Below, piece after piece: positions 42,801 to 54,900 of a stretch of DNA of 64,000 bases. Position 1 is the stretch's first letter. Each line of letters opens with the position of its first letter. The DNA is taken from NCBI GenBank assembly GCA_017506865.1, contig JAFCMP010000445.1, positions 868,001 to 932,000 on the forward strand. Direction: 5' to 3'. The notes beneath the pieces are model-generated. The model was not told where the DNA came from and did no database searches. It saw only the letters and a program-made list of their open reading frames with translations. The translations under genes were made by a program, and so were the position numbers. This DNA comes from Tribonema minus. Its lineage: Eukaryota; Sar; Xanthophyceae; Tribonematales; Tribonemataceae.

Positions 42801-44503
42801 CCCCCCCACACGACGCAGGTTTGTGATGCTCATTGTTTAAGCTTGTGGTTGGCGCAAAGCGATTTTTGCTCCCAGTGCGCTGAGCGTCAAAGTGAAGGAA
42901 TTCCACTTGGGCTTTGGTGAACAACAGGAGTAACCATGTTGTTTTTACTGGTGTGCTCTGTTGGTCGGATGCGCTTCAGAGCTGGGTGCTCCAGGCGCGT
43001 CGCATGTAGCGCGTGTAACTGGCAGGCTGACCTTCTGAAATACTTTTTAAGTTCCTTGAAGCACGGATGTTCACCTACTTCGAAGTACTTTAAGGCATGA
43101 CGGAACTCAACATGAGTAACGATTGCCTGTAAACGACAGATGTGCTGCGTGGTACTCGGTGTTCTTTGAAGCTCAATTTCACAAACTTCAAAGTAGTCGG
43201 TGAGTCAGACCCCAACACCAGCAACTGTTTGTTTGCTTGAATGCCACAGAGTCGGACGACAAGTGCGGGGCCGAGCTCGCCCCCGCCGCCATTCCCCAGC
43301 CACCTGTCTCAGCAACAGCAGCAGCAGCAGCATTCGCCGTTTCTGCAGGGGGGGCAGCAGCAGCAGCCGCCGCAGCAGTTCCAACAGCGTCCGATGGGCA
43401 TGGGCTCAGGCAAGTGCCAGTCAATGTCGATGCTGATTGGCTGGCCACGATGTCTTTTCTGATGTTGCGCTGTGTTGACGCTGTTCTCCGCAAGCTGTCA
43501 GTTCTTGAATGGAAGACATTGTATGTAACCTCCTTGATTCAGATGAGTCAGTGTCAAGATCCTAAAAACATCAAACTCGGTGAGTTCTAACTGTGAAGCC
43601 GCAGTGCGCAGCCACGAGCTGCGCCTGTGCGCTCGTGCCGCCTCGCAAGGTGGACCTACCCATGTCAGTGCTCACCGCTCAGAGGGGTCTATGTCGATGG
43701 AAGTAGTAACTCTGGGGCTTTTTCTGTCTGCGTGCTCTTGCTGCACAGGCACAGGCATGGCTTTTCGCACACTACCTTCGAACTATCAATCAGGTTTCAC
43801 GAGTGCGTTGATTGCACGGCATTGTAGTGGTGAAACTCGAGACGTTTCGAAGGCGCGAACGACAAATCCAACTCCATCAACACTGATCATATCCGTGTTG
43901 CCTACCAGGTAGGGCTCTGCTTCAGCTACGTGCTTTGTGTTGTTAGCGGCCTGTGCCAGACAACAAATGATGGCACTACGCTGCTGCTTCCCTGAGTCTC
44001 TCCGCAAGAACTTCACATTCCATTCTGTACGCCTGTTCCCCTTGTCATGTCCACGTGCTTTGTGCTGCGCTAGCAACCTAACCCTTCTCTGCACACCGTC
44101 ATCTCATGCACGTTGTTAGCGGCCTGTGCCAGACAACAAATGATGGCACTACGCTGCTGCTTCCCTGAGTCTCTCCGCAAGAACTTCACATTCCATTCTG
44201 TACGCCTGTTCCCCTTGTCATGTCCACGTGCTTTGTGCTGCGCTAGCAACCTAACCCTTCTCTGCACACCGTCATCTCAGGCACCGAAGAACCAGCATGT
44301 GTGCGTTCGTTGACAGGACCAAGCAATGTTGTAGAGTCAAGATTGCTGCGAAGGTCAAATCCTCCAGATGTGTGAAGGCTTCTCATGTCCCTCACGTTCG
44401 TTGCAGGGGCGGGCATGGGCGCCATGGGCGGGCCGCGCCCGATGATGCCCATGCAGCAGCAGCAGCAGCACGGCGGCATGGCGCAGCAGGGCGGCGGCAT
44501 GCC

Positions 44504-44541
<38 letters not shown>

Positions 44542-44609
44542 CCTCCGGCCCGCAGTCCACGCAGCACAAGTCGTGGCAGCAGCAGCAGTTTGAGCAGTTC
44601 CGCCTGTAG
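39899..44609 (+). CDS. DIX-like domain protein with glutamine-rich C-terminus (first exon not found)
   Basis: Plus exons 39899-40076, 41065-41182, 41710-41947, 42716-42788, 43250-43409 and 44407-44609 (stop TAG). Phases agree throughout. The first two exons form one domain: YFIPSDGDDADHPNVFQLPS, then RLGDVMRHFPLPGTYHFRFK, FVW|VDVSGPESSVPSHDG and YTAKVSRI. Order and signature (an aromatic-rich first strand, a PLPG.Y.FRFK strand, an acidic W-D turn, a final KV.RI strand) fit the DIX fold, which polymerises head to tail in Dishevelled and Axin. The rest is low complexity: poly-Ala with ADLLSMFAG, Pro/Ser/Gln, GMG, and runs of up to 12 Gln, ending SWQQQQFEQFRL. The role is probably a polymerising scaffold; partners are unknown. 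Exon 43409 uses a GC donor (CAG|GCAAGT). The 5' exon must end in phase 2. Confidence 0.62.
40146..40225 (+). repeat. Shadow copy of the DIX-exon end with donor
   Basis: GTGAAGCACTTCCCCCTGCC...TTCGTGTGG|GTGAGTG repeats the real exon end (40076) almost exactly, with a few substitutions (GGGGCCGTACCACTGCAGG). The frame is open. The downstream text (GCACTCACTGCAGTAAA(A)TTCAACTT) is copied too. Confidence 0.92.
40363..40388 (+). repeat. Interstitial CCCTAA run in the DIX-gene intron
   Basis: CTAACCCTAACTCTAACCCT, about four units with one variant. CCCTAA is on the sense strand here, the opposite of CDC50 intron 1. Confidence 0.85.
40665..40905 (+). repeat. Two shadow copies of the DIX second-exon acceptor and start
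   Basis: TCAG|GCGGGCGTCTCCGGGCCCAC at about 40669 and ACAG|GTGGACATCTCGGGCCCCTC at about 40827 precede the real GCAG|GTTGACGTCTCGGGCCCC at 41065. Each continues to CCCAGCCATGAC-like codons, then drops into a repeated TCATTCAGGACATTCCGCTC or TCGCAGACATCC flank. Confidence 0.9.
43938..44280 (+). repeat. 173-bp tandem duplication, two apparently identical copies
   Basis: TGTTAGCGGCCTGTGCCAGA...CACACCGTCATCTCA occurs at about 43938-44107 and 44112-44280, in the intron before the last DIX-gene exon. No exon sequence is included. The copies appear identical by eye, so the event is very recent or the assembly duplicated it. Confidence 0.95.
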
Positions 44610-45924
44610 CGCGCGATGCGCGCGCGCCCGTGCACGGTGGCAGCAGCGGCGGCGGTGGCGGCGGCGGTGGCAGCAGCCGCAGCAGCGGCAGCGGCGGCGG
44701 CAGCGGCAGCAGCGGCGGCGGCGACAGCGGCGGCGCGGCAGCGCGCAACCAGTCGCGCGGCGCCGCAAGAAACAGTGGCAGCGCGCTGCGTCGCGGCACG
44801 GACGACGTGCTGTCGTGTTGCATCGGCGCGCGGCGTTTTCGCGTGTCTGTTTGAAGCTCGCGACGGCAGCGCAGCGAGCCTCGCGCGCGCAGTTGCCGCA
44901 GCAGTGCTCAGTGCAGTGTGCGGCGCGCACCGGCCGCACAAACGTGCCTTCTGCAGCAGCTGTCGCGCAGTCATCAGAGTGCACGGTTGAGCTGCGGGCC
45001 CGCTGCCTCGACAGTGTCAGCGCGAGCGGCTTGAGCGTATGCGTCTTACGCGTTTGAAGTTTGCGAACGCCGCCTGCGTGCTCCTTGCTGTGGCCAGCTA
45101 TAGTGTGTCGTACTTCAAGTGCTGTAATGTGATTGCCCCAAAAGATGCCTGCTCTTGGGCTGTGTCAACGGCTGATGCAGGTGCACTGTGCTTGGGCATA
45201 CTATCCGTGAGCGCAGTAGCGCATGTGCCTGTCGACAATAATTAGCTTCAACAACGCGGCTCCTGTGCTGGTTGCTGCTGCCTTGTGTCGATCTTCAGGG
45301 TTGACAACTCACTTGTTTCTCGCCTTTGCATGAGCATTGTGCAGAACACAGACCTGAAGCCTGTTCAGCAAGCAGCCTGTAAAGCGTCAAGATACACGAG
45401 CACACAACGCTGTGTGACTTCCTTTCTTGCGAAGTTGCGGTTTGTGTGAACAGCATCTCCACAAAAAAAAGCTTGCCAAGTATGTCGCAAGCACCAGTGG
45501 GAGTCGTCATTGCGGTGAATTGAAAATTATCCTACAGATAGATATTGTGGCGCAAGAAGGTCTGCTGATGCCTCCTATTTGGAGCTGTGCACGGTCGTAT
45601 CTTGCAAGCTTGCAGGATACGCCGAACTTCAACCCCTTGCACTTGAGGTTTCATGTTCACTCGCCAACTTATGGTTCACTGCTGATGACATCGGCAACTG
45701 CATGGTGGGTAGTTGAAAAAAGAATGTCCACTGCAATGCCAAATGTTGCCGGTTCAAGCAACCAGCTGTATTTGCGTGAGCAAGCAGGGCAGCAAAGAAA
45801 AGAGCATCATCGAGATAAGCAAGGTTGCGGGGGAGCCACGACCTGCATTTACAAACAGATTTCCGCCGCGACACATCCACAGCCAACACGCAACATCCAT
45901 GCATCAACGCTCGCTCCGGCATCG
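44610..45924. other. Convergent intergenic region, DIX gene and VPS41
   Basis: About 1.3 kb. The first 250 bp are a GGC/GCA-rich tract just after the DIX-gene stop (3' UTR). The remainder is unremarkable. It contains a short CTTCAACAAC motif near 45247 and no recognised gene. Confidence 0.5.
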
Positions 45925-48900
45925 CTATCGCAGCGCCAGTGCCCCCGACAGCGCACCGCCAGACCCCGCGCAACCAGGGCACGACCCGCCTCTCTGGGGC
46001 CCCCCTCTCAGCCCTGCCTGCGGTTTCAAGCACGCCTCGTGGAAGCTGTGCCCGCATGCAAACACACGCAGACCGCCGCTGGCAGCGATACCCCGGCCTG
46101 GCGTGCATTGCGCATGCGCGCTGGCAGGGGGCGATGGTTCCACGCTGCAGCAGGCGCGCGCGCTGCAGCTGCTGCCGCCGCCGGCGCTGACGCGCAGCGC
46201 GCGCCGCCGCATCTGTGGGCGATGTTTGATAGCAGCATGCGCGGCGCAATGACAGCGGCTGGTGTGTGAGCTCACGCAGCACAGAAAACAAACCCAAGCA
46301 GCTGTTCTGGGTGACAGACATTGAAGCACAAACAGGCGCTGTGTTGTATGATGTCGCACTTGAGCTGTGCTCGACTGTACTTGACTTTGTCGCGCAGTGC
46401 TTGCAGGCGAACGTACTCCGAAGGGCAACAGTCTACGTGCACGCAGCAACTATTTTTCTGCAACTGCAGTTGCAAGCGATGCCGCTGCTGCGTGCCGCAG
46501 CACCCGTGATGCGCATGGCAACAGTGGCAAATTGCAGACTCTTGCAACTGAGCTCAGAAGTCGAAGAGACATGCGGCAACTCACGCGACACTAAAAAAAT
46601 GCTATTTCTACTAGGTAGGTCGCTTGTCAGAGTCGATCTGATAATACACAATACATCAGGCCCACCGTAATTATCACAGACGCACTTCATCTGAATTTTT
46701 GAGCTGGGCCCACATGTTTTGAGCTGGGCCAGGTGATGCATCACAATTTCCATGCACTAAATGCCCAGGCAAAGATCACCTTCTGCATGATTGCGTCTGG
46801 TCCTTGCCGTGAAGAACCCCAACAAAGTCGTGAGAACCTGGGTTGAGCCAGGTGAAAGCACGAGTTCACCATACTTCGACGTTCACTGGCTGCTGGCTGT
46901 CAAAGTGACATGAATTGGAACAAGACCGCTGCAGCCACCTCAACTGCGTATAACTTGGGGTTAGGGTCAGGGTTAGGGTTAGGATCATCACCGTGTACCT
47001 GGCGCAATCGCTGGAGATTTGCCTGGTAGATCACGCGCAGACTCGACCGGCACGTCTGCTCAAATTGATTCCATGACCTCACGTGCGTCTCATTGCGCCG
47101 GTCATGCAGTTGGCCCCGGAGCGAAGCGCATCCTCTATTGTGATGAGTTGCTGACATGCCAATGAACCTGGACTTGGGGAAATGTGACAGGTCGTGACGA
47201 GATACTGAGCAAATGCACTTCGATACCTGATTCAACCGCCGGAGCTTGGCCAGGTGATCCGAGCGCAGACTCGACAGGCAGGTCTCGTGCAGCGTGACCT
47301 GTAACAACAATCACGGGCGCGCACGATGAGGAGAGGGAGATGAAGTGGCAGCCACTACAGTAGTGACACTGCGAGAAAGAACATAGCCACACCGGGCAGT
47401 GGCGCTCGCCACAACATGGGGTGTGCCTGCCCTTTGGCCGCGTGCGTGTGTTCACAGAAGCAGCGTCATGCGGCAGGAGCGTCGCGCATCTGAACTGTCA
47501 CTTGGCTTCTGTTCAAGTAAAGGTGTGGGGGGGGAGTGCGCACCTGAAACCTGTAGTCCGAGGTGACCTTCTGTGGGCCAGGGGTAGGGTTAGGGTTAGG
47601 GCTAGCGTTAAAGTAGACCCGTCCCTCCTGACCCTTTCCGCAACTGCACCTACTTGGGTGGTTGCGTTCCGTTCGAGAGGACACGGCGAAGGGGCAGTGC
47701 GCACCTGAAACCTGTAGTCTGAGGTGATCTTCCCCAGCTTCTCACGCAGCCCCTGTATGCGCATGCCCTCGGGGACGCCCCTGATGAGCCCCGCAAGGTC
47801 CACGTCGTACACCTTCATAGTGGGGAAGTAGAGGCAACAAGCAAGCACGGATCATGAACTCACAGCGCGTGGATCATGGATTCACAGCGCGCATGCCCTC
47901 GGGGACGCCCCTGATGAGCCCCGCGAGGTCCACGTCGTACACCTTCACAGCGGGAAAGTGGAGGTGACAAGGGGGCGCGTATTCAGGATCGTGAATTCAC
48001 CGCACGCATGAACTATGTCGTACACCTAAATAGCAGGGAAGTGGAGTCGACAATGTCGCGCGTATTCAGGATCAGGTATTCACTGCACGCGTGATCTTCG
48101 CTGTACACCCAAGTAGCGGGGAAGTGGACGCGACAAAGACACGTAGGTGACAAGGTGTGGTTAGCCGTCAATTGAATGCCTCCAACAACACATGTTATGA
48201 GTACGTACCCCGGCGTGGTCCAGCAGCCCTTCTAGGAAGCGCTCGTTGTGCAGCGAGTAGTCAATGAGGCGGTACCACACGTATGTATCCCGCAGGACTA
48301 GCGTGTATACCTACGTGTCCCGGCGTGGTGCAGCAGGCCCCCTAGCAGGCGCTCGTTGCGCAGCGAGTAGTCGATGAGGCGGTAATACAGTCACAATGGC
48401 AGCTCGCATGTGTGGGCAGCGAGTGGCCGAAGAGGCGGTACCACAGGTATGCACGTATACATACGTGGACTAGCTTGCATACATACGTACCCCGGCGTGG
48501 TCCAGCAGGCCCCCCAGGAAGCGCTCGTTGCGCAGCGAGTAGTCGATGAGGCGGTACCAGAGGTCCTTGTCGTGCGCGCCCACAAACTCTATCGCGCGCC
48601 GCGCGCAGTCCACCTCTTCCAGCAGCACGGACAGCGCTCTGCGATGGGCGAGAGGCAGAAGGAGGGGGGGGGAGGGGGGGGGGGAAGGGCGCGCATGAAC
48701 GTTGCTGAGGGATAGAGCGCCTCTGTGAAGTAGGCATCAGCATTTGAAGCTGAGAATGAACATTTACAGTTGAGCATCAGCATTTGCAGTTGAGCATCAG
48801 CGCAGTCCACCTCATTCGAGCAGCACGGACAGCGCTCTGCGAGCGGCGAGGGGGCAGGAGGGGGGGGGCGAGGGAGGGCGCGCATGAGCGCTGCGGCGGC

Positions 48901-51900
48901 GGCAGCTGCTTGCGGTCATCGCTGGCGTGTGCGTGCTGTAGCGGCGGTAGCGATAACGGGGCCAGTCAGTGCTGTGCGCCTCTTCAAGTTGAGCATCAGC
49001 ACTTGAAGTTCTGATTCTGCGCAGTCGACCTCCTCCAGTAGTAGTCACAGCGCTCTGCGGTGCGTTGCGAGGGGAAGAGGGGGGGGGGGGGCGGATGACC
49101 GTGGTACCGTGGACGAGCAGCCGCGGCAGCGAGCTGCGGGTGCACGCAGGCAGACGGGGGGGGGGGGGGGGGGGAGCTGCGAGGGTGAGCATTGCTGAGC
49201 AGCAAGGACAGCGTCCTGAGCATGCTCGACAGGGGGGGAAGGAGGGAGGGGGGGGGCAGGTGGGGGGCAGCCACTGCACGCATGACAGATCGATGCGTCG
49301 TTAAGCTGAGGCCGGGTGGTGTCTCTCAAAGACGTCAGCGACACACGCCACTAGGCGGCGCAGGACGGCAGCTGCACCGTGCCCACGCGATGATGCTCAA
49401 ACACAGCGAAATCTCAGCAGACTCATATATCGTTGGAGCGTAGCCACGACAATCACTCGCCTTGGCGCTCCGCCTAGCCCATCACACGCCTGGCCGCGGC
49501 ACGAGACAGCAGCTGCTCCGCGCCGACATGGCGATGCTCACATACAGCAAACTTCAACACCTGTGCGGCTGCAGTACAACTTCAACAAGTGACTTGCCTT
49601 TGCGTTCTGCCCAGACGCCCAAGGACGAACACCATCTCGTCCCACAGCGGCGGCCGTCGCTTCTCGCACTCCGTCAGCGCGGCCTGGCAGTGTGCAGCAG
49701 CGCGCAGGCAGGCAGGCCCAGCGGCGTGATGTTACACAGTGCAACTGCCAGGGAGATGGGACCTACTTCTTTCAAGATACTCGAGTAGTCTTGTGGCAAG
49801 CATGGACACACTCCAGGTACTTATACTTCACTTCAAAAGCGCGTAGGCGGGCGCGCAGGCGCGCGTTACACCTTGTTATCGCGCCGGGGAGGCAGGCCAA
49901 CTTCAAAGTGAAGTGTGTGCGTGGCGAGGCAGCATTGATAAATAGCAACGGCACGACGCGAAATGCGTGCGTGCTGTTTGCCGCACTCCATCAGCGCGGC
50001 CGACGCAGTGCGCGGCGCAAGGTCGCGAGGGCGTTGATGTGGTTGTCACCGCCGAAAGGAAAATGCGCATGGAGTAGCGGTGGCAGTTACACGCGCATGG
50101 TGCGCACCAACGCTGGCGCCCGTTTGCATGGATTGAGGGCGCAAGTCCGAGGGGGCACCGGCAGCAAGACTGTGCGCTTTGTGCGTGTGCGCGAGCCTAC
50201 ACCTGTTCCCATTTTTTTCGCAGCGCATGCCATCCGCTCCGACACCATGTCACCGCTGAAGGTGTCCTTGAGCCACTGCACATGAAATCAATACTACCAA
50301 GCACGTCAGAGTTGCAGTACTGTACGCGGCAGTCGCTGAAACCCTGTGCGGCCTAACGCGCGCTGCTCTGCCTGGCTGTGACATCAACTACATTGCGATC
50401 CCCTGAACTGCTCTTTTTCCAATAAATGCCCATCTAATCTGTTCAGGCAACCAAACGGCGGTCTTGGTTGCAGCACTGCAATTGCAATTGTGGCTGCACT
50501 TCAATACTCCAAGTATGCATTTCAACGTCAATGCTCAAGCAGGCTCGAAATATGCATCCAATGCGGCGAAGCCGCACCTCGAGCGGCGCCGCGGCACGAT
50601 ACAAGATGAATGTACCTCATCACAGAATCGAACGTTGCGAGGCTGACGCACGACGTTGTCGGCGATGTGGTGGTGTGGTATACGTACCATAAGCACATAC
50701 CTCTAGCGGCGCAAAGGCGCTGCCGCGCAGGAAGCGCAGGAAGTCAGAGTCGTAAGTCAGAGTTGTAGGGCAGTGTGGTATACGTACATACCTCTAGCGG
50801 CGCAAAGGCGCTGCCGCGCAGGAACCGCAGGAAGTCGGAGTCGTACGGCGGCGGCCGCCGCGGCTGGAACGGCGGCGCAAACTGCGCATAGAGTGATACC
50901 TGCAGCGGCAGACGGCAGCGGCAGCGCAGCGACACTGTGAGGCCTCTGCATCGAAACGAGACGGTGGTACACAGCTGCGCAGAGAGACGCCTGCACCAGC
51001 AGATGGCAACGCACGCGGTCACGTAACCAGTTTGCTAGGCCAGATCGAGGTGATGACACGCAGCTGCGTACGGGGGCACCTGCGGCGGCAGACGGCAGCA
51101 GCGGCGCTGTGAAGCTGTAGTTGAGGTTGCCAGGTCAGGTCATTCAGAACTGCCTTGATAAGCATCCCTGCACGCGAGGCAGCGGAGCTGTGAAGCATCA
51201 CGTGTGACCAGACAGAATTGCACAATTGCGCGATCAAAGGGCGGCAGAGAAGCAGTGAGAGCCATGTACTCAAAATTTAAGTCCATTTGTGCGCGATAAC
51301 CCAGGGGATCTCAACCCGAATGTCTGCTGGTGCGTACTGCGCACCTGTAGGGCGTGAAACTGCGCGTGCTCGGGCGTGTTGTACAGCTCCGGCGCCTGGG
51401 TGAACAACAAGTGCAGGTACCAGTGCTGCGGCAGCACATAGAGGGGGGCGGGCGGGGGGGGGGGGGGGGGGAGGTAAGTCAATGAGTCGAGAGTGAGTCG
51501 TCGGCCGGACCATGGATGCGTACGTACGCGTTGCAGCAATTTGAGACAGGCATAGGCGCCCCTTGACGAGCGCTGCCGCGCCATGCCATGCCAATACCCA
51601 AAAATCACGTCAGCCGTGACACAACCCTAACTCACAGCTCAGCGCGCCCACATAACAAACACACTCTCTCTCTCTCTCTCTCTCTCACAGACACACAGAC
51701 ACAGACACAGACACACACACACCGCTAGGGTTGCCAAAACGGTATTATTGAAAAAATACGGTCAACGGTATTTGTAGCGTAAACCATGCTGATCTTGACC
51801 ACAGCTTCGAGTGCCCTGAGGTTTATCTTCGGGCTTACTGTGCCAGACGCAAAAATGGTATCGAAGTTCTCCAAAACCTCAATAGGCAGGAGTTTACGGT

Positions 51901-54900
51901 CAAATTACGGTACGATTTACGGAGTATATTTGTAGAAAAGGTACGGTTTTGGCAACCCTACACCGCACACTCTCTCTCTCTCTTTCTCTGTCTCTCTCTC
52001 TCACACACACAGACACACACGCACACACACACACACAGAGTGCTTCACACACACACACAGAGAGTACTTGACACACATACATGAAGCATGCACTTCAGAT
52101 GGGGCGTCACCTGCAAATCGTGGCGGCCGCGCAGCTGCGGCACAACCTTGACTCGCAGCACAACGCTTGACCTGCACAACGCTTGACCTGTGCTGCAGGT
52201 CGCGCGTCACCCGCAGATCGCATCAGCACAACGCTCAACATCGGTACTTCAAGTGGAGCGTCACCTGCAGATCGCGGCGGCCGCGCAGCTGCGGCACGAC
52301 CTGCGCGGCGGGCAGCTTGTCAACGTGGCGCACCAGCAGCGCTCCCGCGTCCGCCTGCGACAGCTGAATCAGCTCGAGCACCCTGCGGCGGCGCGGCGGA
52401 GGCGCGAGGGCGGGCGACGAGGTCAGGACTGACTAACCCTAACCCTAAATCTAACCCTAGCCCTAACCTGAAGTGCACGGCGGCGCGGAGAACGATGCGC
52501 AGGATGCTTGAGTATGCTGATGAGGTCAGGATCTTCGCATTTGCATGGCGGCGCGGGGATGATGACGGTATCTGTATGGCACCCTGCGGCAGCGCGCCGG
52601 GAGCACAGCATGTTGAGGCCAGTACTAACCCCAACCTTGATTCCGCCTTGGGCCTGAGCCTGGCCCTGGGACAAGGTGCATCCCAAGGTGCATGGTGTAC
52701 GTACTGGTGATACTTCAGTATACTGATGAGGTCAGGGTCTACGCATGAGCATGGCGGCGCGGAAAACAACCGCAGGGATACTTGAGTATACGGATGAGAG
52801 TATGGGTATGGCGTCTTGAGATGACGCATTCGACGACATGTTGAGCACCGCGCGGCAGCACGTGAAGGGCACACCATGTTGACGCCAGTGCTAACCCCAA
52901 CCCTAATTCCAACCCTGGCGCTTAGCCCGGCCCTGACCAAAGGTGCATATCAAGGTGTATACGTAATGTATGCACTGGTGGCGGCGGTTCGCTGATGCAG
53001 CTTCGTGCCAGTCAACGCCTCAAAATGTGCTTGGGAGAGTGTAGAATACAGCAGGGAAGCTGAGCTGCAGTGCAGTGATGAACGCACCGCCTGCGACAGC
53101 TGAACAAGCTCCCGCACCCTGCGGCGGCGTGCGCGCGGCGCACGCAGTTAACATGCGATTTACGTCGAGCTTTGAAGTTGTGCATACACGGAAGCTTTCA
53201 GCGCGCCGCTGCAGGCAGCGAGCGCTGCCCCACCCTCCCACACACCGGTTGGGCAGGTCAAAACGTACATGCATGCCCTCCGAACCATGCAGCAGTGCAC
53301 ATATGCATGGCCAGTCCGATAGAGGCCGAGTCAGTCCACGCAGGCCGGAAGATGCGCACTGCGCAGGAGGTGATGGCTGCTGCTGTCGCATCGTTGTGCG
53401 CGGGTGCCTCGGCTCCCGCAGAAGTGTGAAGGAAGCCCTACTTCTCGCAGTCGCTCTGGGCACGAGGTGTACTTTGGCGGGGCTGCGTACCTGCCCTGTA
53501 TCGCCCGGAAGAGGCTGTGCTGCTCAATGAGCTTGAACACGTGAGCAGCCGTGCGCGGCGCCACCTCGCTGCTGCCGCCGCCGCCGCCGCCGCCGCCGCT
53601 GCGTGCAGGCAAGAAGCGCAGTGGACGCACACACGCAGCGACTGAGCACATGCACGCAGCACAGCTCAGCACGTGTTGAGCGTGCGCAGCCGTGGCGCGC
53701 GCCGCACGGGCGCCGGCAGCGCTGAGCGCATGCGCATGTAGACGCTGGCTGCTGTACGTGCATTACGCGAGCGCCTACTGCGTTCGCGCCGCAGTACTAC
53801 TTCGAATTACAAGTATCCGACCTCGCCGCGCTGTGTCCCCCTGTGCTGTCCACAGAGTGGTGAGGGTGGGGGTTAGAGTTGGGGGTAGGGTTAAGGAGCA
53901 CAAGGCTTGTCAGCGGCAGGCGTCATCGCCCTCAGCAGTGCCGCACGCCGCCGGCGCGTCCAGCATTTATGCGTGTGTCACGCGCTTCCTGATGGGACAC
54001 TGTTGCGATAAGACTTGCAAGTCAATCAATGAACCTCGTATCTGCCCTTCTTCTGCAGCCAATGCAGTGCCGCGACCATTCAGTAGTGCAAAGTGCAAAG
54101 TGTACTGGGGCGTCGGTTGCCAGTCCCTGTCGCAGGGGGGGCGACTGCTGCCTGCACATGGAACTGTGACCACCACATCGCAGCAGCCCCTTCTTGTCTC
54201 TGCGCGCACATAGCATCAACGCACAGCAGCTGCCTCTCGTGACACGTGCCAAGCGCCATTCGTGCCTGCCATAAAACCTGGTCCCATTTGCCGCCGGTCG
54301 ATGGATGTGGCACTTCTGTGCGCTGCTTTGCCCTCGCGCGCGGCGGCAGAAGGCGGCAGCGCCACGTGCCGCAGCATCCACACTGCCGACACTACCGAGC
54401 AATGCTCTCACAGTCACAGCGGGTCGCACCTTATTAAGCCCAAATCCTGATTCTACCTGTACGCAGCGCTGTCACCAGGCGGCGCTCCGTCATCCTCCTC
54501 TGCAGCGGCCGCGCGCGCATGCGCAGCGGTTTTGTGAGCAGATGGCATGCTCAACATCATCTGCACCTTCCTGGCTTTTATCGGCCTAAACCAAAATAAC
54601 CAGTATACAACCTAACCCCAGCTGTACGCAGCGCCGTCGCCGGGTGGTGGCAGCGCGCCGTCCTCCTCCTCCGCGCGCGCGGCGGCGGCGGCAGCGCGCA
54701 CGCGCGCACGCTCGCAGGCACAGCACTTACGGTCTCGTGAGCAGATGGCATGCTCAACACCATCTGCGCCTTCCCTCAGTTCTGGTTGCTAACAATCCTT
54801 AACCCTAACCCTACCTGTACGCAGCGCCGTCGCCGGGTGGTGGCAGCGCTCCGTCGTCATCCTCCGCGCGCGCGGCGGCGGCGGCGGCGCGCACGCGTGC

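Noticed and set aside
45427-46269. Plus-strand frame of 280 codons
   Set aside because: Its second half is antisense to the VPS41 RING exon and its first half is non-coding in composition.
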